In this document: in pieces, positions 14,365-21,087 of the stretch
How positions within the stretch are numbered: position 1 is the stretch's first letter
Layout: each line of letters opens with the position of its first letter
IMG/VR virus record: IMGVR_UViG_3300034103_000544
Location: 1-27,033 of that record
Strand: one strand, 5' to 3'
Length of the DNA stretch: 27,033 bases
Source of the DNA: a virus
The notes under the pieces: generated by a model
Told to the model about the DNA's origin: nothing
Database searches by the model: none
What the model saw: the letters and a program-made list of their open reading frames with translations, nothing else
Translations under genes and position numbers: made by a program

Positions 14365-14372
14365 CAATAATT

Positions 14373-14751
14373 GGGGGTATCATGGTATTGATCAGAATAC
14401 AAAGAGTAAGTATGTAAGCAAGTAGTCCCTTGTCTAATAATGTGAGGACTTTAAATATTAGTAGATAATAATAGCTGGAAACACTATTGAAACAGGTAAG
14501 GTTGCTGACGTAGTTGGTAAATCTGCCATCGCTGACTTAACTGCATCATTTTATGATGTTGAAGCTCCTGTACTTGAGCTTGTCTAATTAAGTACAAAAA
14601 CCTTGTTCTAAAGGCATATAGAGGATAATAGAATCCACAATCTATCTGATAGTTGTAAGACTATTAAAACCTGCTAGTAGGTATCTAGATAAACTTGTAG
14701 AAAACAATTGAAATTTATTTTGAGACATGGGTTCGACTCCCATTACCTCCA
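14373..14751 (+). ncRNA. ssrA: Phage tmRNA (ssrA) with a long, non-canonical tag
   Basis: A transfer-messenger RNA that would rescue stalled ribosomes. The tRNA-like ends are present: 5' GGGGGTA (14373-14379) pairs with TACCTCC (14744-14750), with T arm ATGGG-TTCGACT-CCCAT (14727-14743) and discriminator A; CCA is not encoded. CAGAATA (14393-14399) pairs with TATTTTG near 14716-14722, as in helix P2. Pseudoknot PK1 is explicit: AGTCC (14424-14428)/GGACT (14446-14450) with CTAATA (14434-14439)/TATTAG (14456-14461). The resume codon GCT at 14474 is preceded by TAATA, keeping the conserved U-5, A-4 and U-2 of E. coli UAGUC. The tag frame, GCT to TAA at 14585-14587, is 37 codons (AGNTIETGKV to APVLELV). 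Downstream repeats fit further pseudoknots. About 379 nt in total. Confidence 0.88.
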
Positions 14752-14752
14752 C

Positions 14753-14833
14753 ACTAATGGGGATTAGTTGGTGGAGTCCATCATAACTGTGATGGTCCTA
14801 ATGGGTGGTAGTTAATAGCTATCACCCATTTTT
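14753..14833 (+). terminator. Terminator and small hairpins after the tmRNA
   Basis: ACTAAT-GGGG-ATTAGT (14753-14768) and CCATCA-TAACTG-TGATGG (14778-14795) are followed by a strong stem: AATGGGTGGTAG (14800-14811), loop TTAATAG, CTATCACCCATT (14819-14830) and a T run. The last is a clear intrinsic terminator with one G-T pair. The first two may help 3' processing of the tmRNA. Confidence 0.8.
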
Positions 14834-14855
14834 AACAATACTAAAAACTTAGACA

Positions 14856-15059
14856 ATGACAGCAAAAGAAAAAGCTAAAGAGTTGTTAGATAAAATGACA
14901 ACAAATGCACATAGTCTTATTTATAAGAATCTATATGCTAAAGAATGTGCATTGATTGCAGTTAATGAAATATTAGATAGTCTTGACTATGATTATATAC
15001 TTTTTAAACAACAGTCAGAATATTGGAATGACGTTAAACAAGAACTTGAAAAACTATGA
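14856..15059 (+). CDS. Hypothetical helical protein (67 aa)
   Basis: A 67-residue all-helical protein beginning MTAKEKAKELLDKMTTNAHS. It resembles small phage proteins with an ELLDKM...AKECALIAVNEI pattern that I have no function for. It is the first gene of the ATGA-linked chain that runs to the polymerase; its stop overlaps the start of the radical SAM gene, so the two are translationally coupled. Confidence 0.7.
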   Translation: MTAKEKAKELLDKMTTNAHSLIYKNLYAKECALIAVNEILDSLDYDYILFKQQSEYWNDVKQELEKL

Positions 15060-15889
15060 TTAAGATACAAAAAACTAAAACATTAGTAACTAAACCTAAT
15101 GACAACAGTGCTAATTGTATAGCACCTAATGTTATATATGGTTGCTTTGGTGGTTGTGTTAATACATATTGTTATATGTCTAGACACAATGATACTAGAG
15201 TATTTGTAAATAGCAATGTAGATGATGTATTTAATTCTGTTGTAGAATGGGAGAAATCATATACTAAAGTACCAGATCAACAAGATCCTGTGTATACTAT
15301 GGTAGATATAGCTTGTAATAGTGATTTAGTTCTTATGCAAAAGCATATGCCTGAACCACTATTAGACTATCTTAAAAGATATGATGACCATCCTAGATTA
15401 AATAGTACAATGGCTACTAAATATCCAGGACTATTAAAGCTAGATGTTAATCATTTTATTAAGAAGCCTAGAGTTAGAGTTAGTCTAATGCCACAGAGAT
15501 TCTCAAATATATTAGAACCTAATATGCAAAAAATATCTGATAGAATACAAGACATCAATAGGCTTAAAGATTTAGGTTGGGAAGTACATATTAACTATAG
15601 TCCATTGATATTCTATCCAAGTTGGACTGAAGCATATGCTTATTTATTTGCTGAAGTTAAACAGATGGCAGGTGAGAATAAGTGTGAAATTATAGCTCTT
15701 ACTAATCATCCTAATCAAATGGCTAAGACTACTGATGAAGCTAGAGAGATTATGAGATATAGTTCTGAAGTTAAGAATGCATCAGGAGTAATGAGATATC
15801 CATTAGAACACAAAACAAGACTATTAAAAGAATTTAAAGCATTATATGCTGAATTTTTTGATTTATCAACAATAAGATATATTTTTTAA
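15056..15889 (+). CDS. Spore photoproduct lyase-like radical SAM protein
   Basis: A 277-residue protein matching SPL (SplB)-type radical SAM enzymes, which reverse the thymine dimer called spore photoproduct using S-adenosylmethionine and a [4Fe-4S] cluster. Visible features are a cysteine cluster (C30, C34, C39) in GCFGGCVNTYCYM; IACNSDLV (C87), which aligns with the ACTSDIV segment carrying the hydrogen-donor cysteine of SplB (from memory); and residues 139-195, VRVSLMPQRF...EPNMQKISDRIQ...GWEVHINYSPLIFYPSW, matching the conserved C-terminal half of the barrel. The spacing C-x3-C-x4-C differs from the family's C-x3-C-x2-C. The protein is somewhat shorter than bacterial SplB. It is coupled to the upstream gene by ATGA. 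A repair role is inferred; another radical reaction on nucleotides is possible. Confidence 0.75.
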   Translation: MIKIQKTKTLVTKPNDNSANCIAPNVIYGCFGGCVNTYCYMSRHNDTRVFVNSNVDDVFNSVVEWEKSYTKVPDQQDPVYTMVDIACNSDLVLMQKHMPEPLLDYLKRYDDHPRLNSTMATKYPGLLKLDVNHFIKKPRVRVSLMPQRFSNILEPNMQKISDRIQDINRLKDLGWEVHINYSPLIFYPSWTEAYAYLFAEVKQMAGENKCEIIALTNHPNQMAKTTDEAREIMRYSSEVKNASGVMRYPLEHKTRLLKEFKALYAEFFDLSTIRYIF

Positions 15890-15890
15890 C

Positions 15891-16187
15891 ATGATAAAAG
15901 TTAGAGCAATTTATATAGCTTGTGATTTTGATGAAAAGTTTCCAGTAATTTCTGCAGACTCATTTGACAATATGAGAAAAGCATTAGATAATTACTGCGG
16001 TGCTGATGAAAGAAACTCAGGTAAATTTATAGCATTTGTACCATATAATTCTAAATATCCTAGTGATTATGAAGGTTATTATGAATATGAATGTTGTACA
16101 AATGGTAACAATTGGGATAATACATATACAGATAAATTTAGAATTTACTGTATAGAATTTTACCCACCAACAATAGATAAAATATGA
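15891..16187 (+). CDS. Hypothetical protein (98 aa)
   Basis: A 98-residue unrecognised protein, acidic and aromatic-rich (YPSDYEGYYEYECCTNG), with an N-terminal strand/helix pattern (KVRAIYIACDFDEKFPVISA). It starts 1 nt after the radical SAM gene and overlaps the next gene by ATGA. Five cysteines are present but do not form a recognised metal motif. The function is unknown. Confidence 0.65.
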   Translation: MIKVRAIYIACDFDEKFPVISADSFDNMRKALDNYCGADERNSGKFIAFVPYNSKYPSDYEGYYEYECCTNGNNWDNTYTDKFRIYCIEFYPPTIDKI

Positions 16188-16399
16188 AAAAACAGACAGC
16201 AGTTGAGTGTTTAATGCAAATACTTGAACAAAATAATATAATAGATTTAGATATAATAGATAGTGATAAATATTATACTATTATTGACCAAGCCAAAGCA
16301 ATGGAAAAAGAGCAGATAATAAATGCTTTTTATGATGGATGCTTTGATACTAATAGTTGGAGAGCAGAACAATACTATAATGAAACTTATAACAAATGA
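16184..16399 (+). CDS. Hypothetical protein (71 aa)
   Basis: A 71-residue helical protein. Its C-terminal half, AMEKEQIINAFYDGC then ending AEQYYNETY, resembles short phage and prophage proteins often seen in Bacteroidota phages; I know of no function. Both ends are linked to neighbours by ATGA overlaps. Confidence 0.65.
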   Translation: MKKQTAVECLMQILEQNNIIDLDIIDSDKYYTIIDQAKAMEKEQIINAFYDGCFDTNSWRAEQYYNETYNK

Positions 16400-16650
16400 A
16401 AGCAATATTAACATTATTACTGTTTATAACTATTAATAGTTATTCACAAAGAAACATACACATAGTATATCAGGATTGTGTAATGATAGTAATTACCAAT
16501 GATACTTTAGTAGCAAGAACATTAGATAAACGTAAAGACTTAATAGAATATTCTCCAGGTTGGAGTACTAATTATGGTAGAAGTGTTCATATGTATTGGT
16601 TTGCTATTGAAAACAAAAAAACAATATTAAAACAACTAAATGAGTTATGA
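16396..16650 (+). CDS. Small secreted/periplasmic protein (84 aa)
   Basis: An 84-residue protein with an N-terminal signal peptide: MK, a hydrophobic core AILTLLLFITI, then NSYSQ, a typical Bacteroidota cleavage region ending in Gln. The mature part (about 66 residues) is beta-rich with several aromatics (GWSTNYGRSVHMYWFAIEN). No lipobox is present. A phage protein exported early could alter the envelope or guard against other phages; this is inferred. ATGA overlaps occur at both ends. Confidence 0.6.
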   Translation: MKAILTLLLFITINSYSQRNIHIVYQDCVMIVITNDTLVARTLDKRKDLIEYSPGWSTNYGRSVHMYWFAIENKKTILKQLNEL

Positions 16651-16841
16651 AAAATATATTTTTTAAGTTAAGTTTGCAATCACATGATGATGGTATATAC
16701 ATTAGTTTAAATCACATTGTTAGTTTACATCAATTAGCTGGTTGTACAGCAGTAGAAACAACAAACTCTGTATATAGAGTAACAGAATCTGTAGAAGAGA
16801 TTATGGAAATTATAAACAAAGCTCAACAAAAATGGTTATGA
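16647..16841 (+). CDS. Hypothetical protein (64 aa)
   Basis: A 64-residue unrecognised protein with strand-rich N-terminal part (FFKLSLQSHDDGIYISLNHI) and a C-terminal amphipathic helix (ESVEEIMEIINKAQQKWL). It starts in an ATGA overlap. The function is unknown. Confidence 0.6.
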   Translation: MKNIFFKLSLQSHDDGIYISLNHIVSLHQLAGCTAVETTNSVYRVTESVEEIMEIINKAQQKWL

Positions 16842-17038
16842 AGAATAAAATCATAAATATAAAAGACAGAGAAAAGTTACATGAATTACCTAATCCAAGA
16901 ACTCATCAAGTTATTAGCTTTATGAAATCTATGATTAGATTTGGTGCATGTACATTTTTAGGATGTAATATGTTAGTATCAGCAGCAGTTGCTTTTGGTA
17001 TAGCTGAAGTATTAGGTATAATAGAGGAGATATTCTGA
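16838..17038 (+). CDS. Small membrane-associated protein (66 aa)
   Basis: A protein of 66 residues (starting MKNKIINIKDREKLHE) with one hydrophobic segment near the C-terminus (FLGCNMLVSAAVAFGIAEVLGI). I prefer the ATG at 16838 because it forms the ATGA overlap found throughout this operon; an ATG two codons earlier (16832) is also in frame. The stop overlaps the start of the DUF3310 gene by one base. The function is unknown. Confidence 0.6.
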   Translation: MKNKIINIKDREKLHELPNPRTHQVISFMKSMIRFGACTFLGCNMLVSAAVAFGIAEVLGIIEEIF

Positions 17039-17253
17039 TGGAAACAGTAAATAACCCAGACCACTATAAGGGTAAAGACAATCCTTATGAAGCTATTAAA
17101 GTAATTGATGCTTGGGAACTTGGATTCTCATTAGGTAATGCTGTAAAATATATTGCTAGAGCAGGTGCTAAAGGAGATAAAGTTGAAGATTTGCAGAAAG
17201 CAATATGGTATATACAACATGAGATAGATGGTCTACTTGATAACTACAAATAA
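17038..17253 (+). CDS. DUF3310-family protein
   Basis: The 71-residue product matches the DUF3310 family, found in many phages near replication and nucleotide-metabolism genes: N-P-x-HYK, then EAIKVIDAWELGFSLGNAVK, YIARAG-KGD, and EDLQKAIWYIQHEI. The protein covers the whole domain. Its biochemical function is not established as far as I know; the helical HxxxK/E-rich layout recalls nucleotide-binding or phosphohydrolase-associated folds. The polymerase gene starts within its last 26 nt. Confidence 0.8.
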   Translation: METVNNPDHYKGKDNPYEAIKVIDAWELGFSLGNAVKYIARAGAKGDKVEDLQKAIWYIQHEIDGLLDNYK

Positions 17254-19075
17254 TGAGCTGTTTAAGAGTGATACTTATACTATCATTAGTAAAGAAGAAG
17301 CATACAATAAAATAGCAAAGTGTGGAGTAATTGAATTAGATACTGAAACTACAGGTCTTGATCCACATACTTGTCAGATATTAACTCAGCAGTTTGGTAC
17401 AGAGAATGATCAGTTTGTTATTGATAACAAAACTATTGATCCTATGTACTTTAAACCAATACTTGAGAGTAATAGGCTATTTGTATTGCAAAATGCTAAG
17501 TTTGACTTAAAGTTCTTCTTAAAGTTAGGTATTAATATTAGGAATGTATATGATACATTTTTAGTAGAATGTATATTAACTACAGGATTAGAAGATAGAA
17601 AACTAGGATTAGATGCATTAGCAATGAAATATTGTGGTGCAGTACTAGATAAATCTATTAGAGGTGGAATACATAGAGAAGGATTAACTACAAGAGTTGT
17701 AAAATACTGTGCTGATGATGTTACATATCTTAAACAGATTATGGATAAACAGATGGAACAAGTTAGAAAATACAACTTAGAAAATGTAGTTAGACTTGAG
17801 AATCAAGTAACAAGAGTATTTGCTAGAATGGAATATACTGGTATATCTATCAATAAGATTAAATGGTTAGAGATAGCAGAAATTACAGGAAAAGGTACTC
17901 TTGAGATTGAAAGTAAATTAGATAGCATTCTTAAAGCAGAACCTAAGCTTAGTAAGTATATACCAAAGTATGTACAAACTAGTTTATTTGATTATGAAGT
18001 AAGAGAGCTAGGTATTAACTGGGGTAGCCCATTGCAAAAACTAAACATATTAAAAGACTTAGGATTTGATACTGATAGTACTGGTGATAGATTCTTACAA
18101 ACTAACAAGGATAAGCATCCATTAGTTAAAGAATTGATTAACTATAATAGATATAGTAAATTAGAATCAGCATTTGGTAAAGAGTTTCTAAAGTTTGTTA
18201 ATAAAAACACAGGTAGAATCCATTATGATGTATGGCAAATTTTATCTACAGGCAGAATATCAGTTAGTGAACCTAATCTAAATCAAATTCCATCTAAAGG
18301 TGAACTTGGTAAACAGATTAGAAATTGTTTTATACCTCAACAAGGTTATAAGATAGTTGGTGGTGACTATAGTGGTATGGAATTAAGAATCATAGCTGAA
18401 TTTAGCAAAGACTCATTGTGGGTTAATGCTTTTAATGATGGTCAAGATTTGCATTCTGTATTATGTGCAGCAACATTTGATATACCTATTACTGATGTTA
18501 AACAAGAAACACCATTTAAAAAAGGTGTAGCTTACAGAGATATTCAGAAGACTATCAATTTTGGTTTAGCTTATGGTATGTCAAAGTTTAAACTTGCAGA
18601 TACTATGCAGATTCCTGTAGGTGAAGCTGATAAGATTATTAAAAAGTTCTTTAAAGTAGTACCTGATGTAGAAAAGTTTCTTAATGTATTAGGTGAACTA
18701 GCTAAAGCTAGAGGTTATATCAAAAGTGGTCAACCTTATGGTAGAATTAGATGGTTTGCTGGTTATGACAATAAAGAGAACTTTATTAGACAAGGTGAAA
18801 TTGAGAGAGCAGGTAAGAATACTCCCATACAAGGAACTAATGGTGATATTATTAAAGCAGCATTAGTTAAAGTACAAAGGTTTATTGATGCTAGAGCATT
18901 GCCTATCAACATATTACTATCAGTTTATGACGAGATACAAACAGAATGTCCTGAAGACTTATCTGAATGGTGGAAGTTAGAACTAGATAAATTAATGGTA
19001 GAATCTGCTCAAGAAGTTATTAAATCTGTGCCTATTGTAGTAGACTGTAAGATAGCTTCATACTGGGATAAGTAA
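17228..19075 (+). CDS. polA: Family A DNA polymerase with 3'-5' exonuclease
   Basis: The 615-residue replicative polymerase. The exonuclease has DTET (Asp38, Glu40), NAKFD (residues 89-93) and YCADD (160-164), so all three Exo motifs are intact. The polymerase has motif A GDYSGMELR (Asp380), motif B R437...KTINFGLAYG (441-450), and motif C SVYDE (566-570) with Asp568-Glu569. Motif C has Tyr where most PolA enzymes have His. There is no 5' nuclease domain, as in T7-like and crAss-like phage polymerases. The start at 17228 overlaps DUF3310 by 26 nt and is the only ATG before the exonuclease. An HNH gene lies 47 nt downstream. Confidence 0.95.
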   Translation: MVYLITTNNELFKSDTYTIISKEEAYNKIAKCGVIELDTETTGLDPHTCQILTQQFGTENDQFVIDNKTIDPMYFKPILESNRLFVLQNAKFDLKFFLKLGINIRNVYDTFLVECILTTGLEDRKLGLDALAMKYCGAVLDKSIRGGIHREGLTTRVVKYCADDVTYLKQIMDKQMEQVRKYNLENVVRLENQVTRVFARMEYTGISINKIKWLEIAEITGKGTLEIESKLDSILKAEPKLSKYIPKYVQTSLFDYEVRELGINWGSPLQKLNILKDLGFDTDSTGDRFLQTNKDKHPLVKELINYNRYSKLESAFGKEFLKFVNKNTGRIHYDVWQILSTGRISVSEPNLNQIPSKGELGKQIRNCFIPQQGYKIVGGDYSGMELRIIAEFSKDSLWVNAFNDGQDLHSVLCAATFDIPITDVKQETPFKKGVAYRDIQKTINFGLAYGMSKFKLADTMQIPVGEADKIIKKFFKVVPDVEKFLNVLGELAKARGYIKSGQPYGRIRWFAGYDNKENFIRQGEIERAGKNTPIQGTNGDIIKAALVKVQRFIDARALPINILLSVYDEIQTECPEDLSEWWKLELDKLMVESAQEVIKSVPIVVDCKIASYWDK

Positions 19076-19122
19076 AGTGTTGTTGTTGTATTTTACACTT
19101 AAATTTTTTATATATTTACTAT

Positions 19123-19644
19123 ATGAAAAAATGTACTAAGTGTAAAATAGAAAAATCTTTTGAATCATTTTCTAAATGGGCTAAAAGTAAAGATGGATTA
19201 CAAACAGCTTGTAAAAACTGTCAAAGTAATTATTTTATAGACAACAAAGAAAGGATATATGCTAATAAAAATAAAAACAGAAAAGCATATTATTGGGAAG
19301 AAAAAGAAAAACACGATAGAAAAAAGTCTAGAATTAAAAATAGAGAAAAATATTTATTTTTAGCTGCTAAAAACAGAGCTAAAAAATACAATATTGAGTT
19401 TACTATAGATATTTCAGATATTTTAATACCAGAATTTTGCCCTTTATTAAAAGAAAGATTAAGTACTGAAATGCATATAGGTAATTCGTTTTCTCCTAGT
19501 TTAGATAAAATAGATAGTACTAAAGGATATGTTCCTGGTAATGTTTGGGTTATTTCTAATAAAGCAAATAGAATGAAATCTAATGCTGTAACTGAAGAAC
19601 TTATAATTTTTGCTAAAAGTGTTCTTGATTATTGGGATAAATAA
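19123..19644 (+). CDS. Free-standing HNH homing endonuclease
   Basis: A 173-residue mobile endonuclease. The N-terminal zinc finger is CTKCKIEKSFESFSKW...TACKNCQ (C-x2-C then C-x2-C), followed by a lysine-rich linker. The HNH-type domain then runs from CPLL through SPSLDKIDSTKGYVPGNVWV and ISNKANRMKSNA, typical of phage HNH enzymes that cut and spread into sibling genomes. It sits directly after polA, a common target for such elements. Its base composition is more A-rich than polA. It has an AT-rich leader with TATATTTAC, possibly its own promoter. The last four residues, YWDK, repeat those of PolA. Confidence 0.85.
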   Translation: MKKCTKCKIEKSFESFSKWAKSKDGLQTACKNCQSNYFIDNKERIYANKNKNRKAYYWEEKEKHDRKKSRIKNREKYLFLAAKNRAKKYNIEFTIDISDILIPEFCPLLKERLSTEMHIGNSFSPSLDKIDSTKGYVPGNVWVISNKANRMKSNAVTEELIIFAKSVLDYWDK

Positions 19645-19649
19645 TTCCG

Positions 19650-19657
19650 TATCTTTG
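19650..19657 (+). promoter_or_regulatory. Host-type promoter -7 element (TATCTTTG)
   Basis: TATCTTTGTAAC lies 7 nt before the ATG at 19665 and matches TAnnTTTG with the same TTTGTA core as the late leaders. A CTTG at 19624-19627 lies about 22 nt upstream as a possible -33. It is the only good rightward match I found, and it serves the secreted-protein gene. Confidence 0.5.
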
Positions 19658-19664
19658 TAACATT

Positions 19665-20555
19665 ATGTACCCTTATATAATTTTAATGCTGATTGTATCT
19701 TCATTATCATTACAAGGACAAGAATTTAAAAAGATTGAAGATAGCCTGTTTGATAGTAACCTCAGATTAAATTCTGCCTGTGACACATCAACATTATTGC
19801 TAAAAGAAATAAGCTATGTACCTGACTCTTATGAATTTCTTAGAAACAACCAATATTGTTATAGTATTGTTCCTGCTTCTAATTCTATTACCTATTCTTT
19901 CACATTTACTAGTGTGGCTGATAACTTCATTTATATTAACAGTGGTTATAGTGTACTTTCTTGTACAAATGTTAATTTTTTGTATACGGGATTATATGAT
20001 AACACCACTTGTCAATTTGTGGATGAAGGTTACTCCTTTCAAATATTAGAAGGACACACTTACACATGGACATTAACAGCTACTGCTGTTGGTAGATTTT
20101 GTCAAGGATTTAATGCTATATGCCCTTATTGGTTTGTAGATAATCCTTTAGTAATTGAACTATTGAGTTTTCAAGGTGAAACACAAGATGGTTTAATTAA
20201 CCTATGCTGGACTACAGCAACTGAAACAAGTTCTGATTACTTTGTAATTGAGAAATCTAGTGATGCTATTAACTTTAAAGAAGTTACTAGAGTTAAAGCT
20301 AGTGGTAACTCTACAAGAGCACTAAACTACAAAGCTATAGATGATAAACCTTATGAAGGTAATAATTACTATAGATTAGTAGAGTATGATTTTAATGGTG
20401 TGAGACATGAATACACAATTATTAGTGTTTACTATCCACATAAGTTACAGTACAAGATGTATGATATTATGGGATTACCAACAACTTTAAACACACCAGG
20501 ATTTAAGATTATCAAGTATGAGAATGGTAATGTAATTCGTAAATTTATTAACTAA
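19665..20555 (+). CDS. T9SS-cargo-like secreted protein
   Basis: A 296-residue exported protein. Residues 1-19 are a Sec signal (hydrophobic YIILMLIVSSLSL, then QGQ). Residues 20-160 form a Cys-containing beta-rich N-terminal domain of unknown type. Residues 162-256 match a module common in Bacteroidota secreted proteins: VIELLSFQG...INLCWTTATETSSDYFVIEKSSD, then GNNYYRLVEYDFNG. Residues 261-296 (LQYKMYDIMG...GFKIIKYENGNVIRKF) resemble a type IX secretion C-terminal sorting domain of the YDxxGR...GxYxxxxxxG type. If so, the phage protein would be exported through host T9SS and placed on the cell surface. A host-like promoter lies just upstream. Superinfection exclusion is a possible role (inference); a tail or virion part is an alternative. 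Confidence 0.7.
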   Translation: MYPYIILMLIVSSLSLQGQEFKKIEDSLFDSNLRLNSACDTSTLLLKEISYVPDSYEFLRNNQYCYSIVPASNSITYSFTFTSVADNFIYINSGYSVLSCTNVNFLYTGLYDNTTCQFVDEGYSFQILEGHTYTWTLTATAVGRFCQGFNAICPYWFVDNPLVIELLSFQGETQDGLINLCWTTATETSSDYFVIEKSSDAINFKEVTRVKASGNSTRALNYKAIDDKPYEGNNYYRLVEYDFNGVRHEYTIISVYYPHKLQYKMYDIMGLPTTLNTPGFKIIKYENGNVIRKFIN

Positions 20556-20572
20556 CAACTAACAAAAAAAGA

Positions 20573-20833
20573 ATGAAAGTAGATTATTACAACAGATACG
20601 GAGATATTATAGTTTTTGAGAAAATCAATAGTAACACAATTAAAATGTCTGGTTTTGAATATTCAAGAACTGGATATAATACAGATAATGAAACTATTGA
20701 TTTTATAGATCCATCAGGTGGACCATATATTGGTGTAGGTATGAATCTAAATACTTACTTCAATACAAAAAAGAATATGATTATCAAAGCAATTGAATTT
20801 GAACCTGAGAATGGATTAGTACTAAAAATCTAG
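20573..20833 (+). CDS. Hypothetical protein (86 aa)
   Basis: An 86-residue beta-rich protein. The central IDFIDPSGGPYIGVGMNLN looks like a recurring motif (D-P-S-G-G-P) of small Bacteroidota phage proteins with no assigned function. It ends with TAG. It starts 17 nt after the secreted-protein gene, with an AACTAACAAAAAAAGA leader. The function is unknown. Confidence 0.6.
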   Translation: MKVDYYNRYGDIIVFEKINSNTIKMSGFEYSRTGYNTDNETIDFIDPSGGPYIGVGMNLNTYFNTKKNMIIKAIEFEPENGLVLKI

Positions 20834-20877
20834 TACAAAATAAGAATTTGTAATAAAGAAGTTTAAAACTTTACTTT

Positions 20878-21087
20878 ATGAAATTCTTAATCTTAATTCT
20901 ATTAGTATTTTTACTTAGCTGTAACCCTGACTTTGACCACCCACACTATAAAAGAAAATCTTTAAGTGGGTGGAAGAGGAAACCTGTTAGTGTCTTTAAA
21001 CAAGGTACTTATAGGAATCCTCTTGTTAAGAAAGAAGCTAGACAGAAATTAATTAGACCAACAAACATAAACTTAGACAAATGGTAG
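20878..21087 (+). CDS. Small basic lipoprotein (69 aa)
   Basis: A 69-residue lipoprotein: MKF, hydrophobic LILILLVFL, lipobox LLSC with Cys15, then a mature part of 54 residues that is strongly basic (HYKRKSLSGWKRKPVS, EARQKLIRP). Asn follows the cysteine. The basic mature chain could lie on the periplasmic membrane face or at the cell wall. It ends with TAG and overlaps the next gene by 7 nt. Together with the 44-residue lipoprotein at 12497 it suggests envelope-directed early genes. Confidence 0.75.
   Translation: MKFLILILLVFLLSCNPDFDHPHYKRKSLSGWKRKPVSVFKQGTYRNPLVKKEARQKLIRPTNINLDKW

Noticed and set aside
14700-14751. A second, degenerate tRNA at the T-arm sequence near 14727
   Set aside because: No D or anticodon arm precedes it; its 3' acceptor half pairs instead with 14373-14379, as expected of tmRNA.
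17410-17775. Open frame of 121 codons antisense to polA
   Set aside because: It lies wholly inside the exonuclease domain of a well-supported polymerase gene and has no recognisable protein features; the other long antisense frames in this window were set aside for the same reason.
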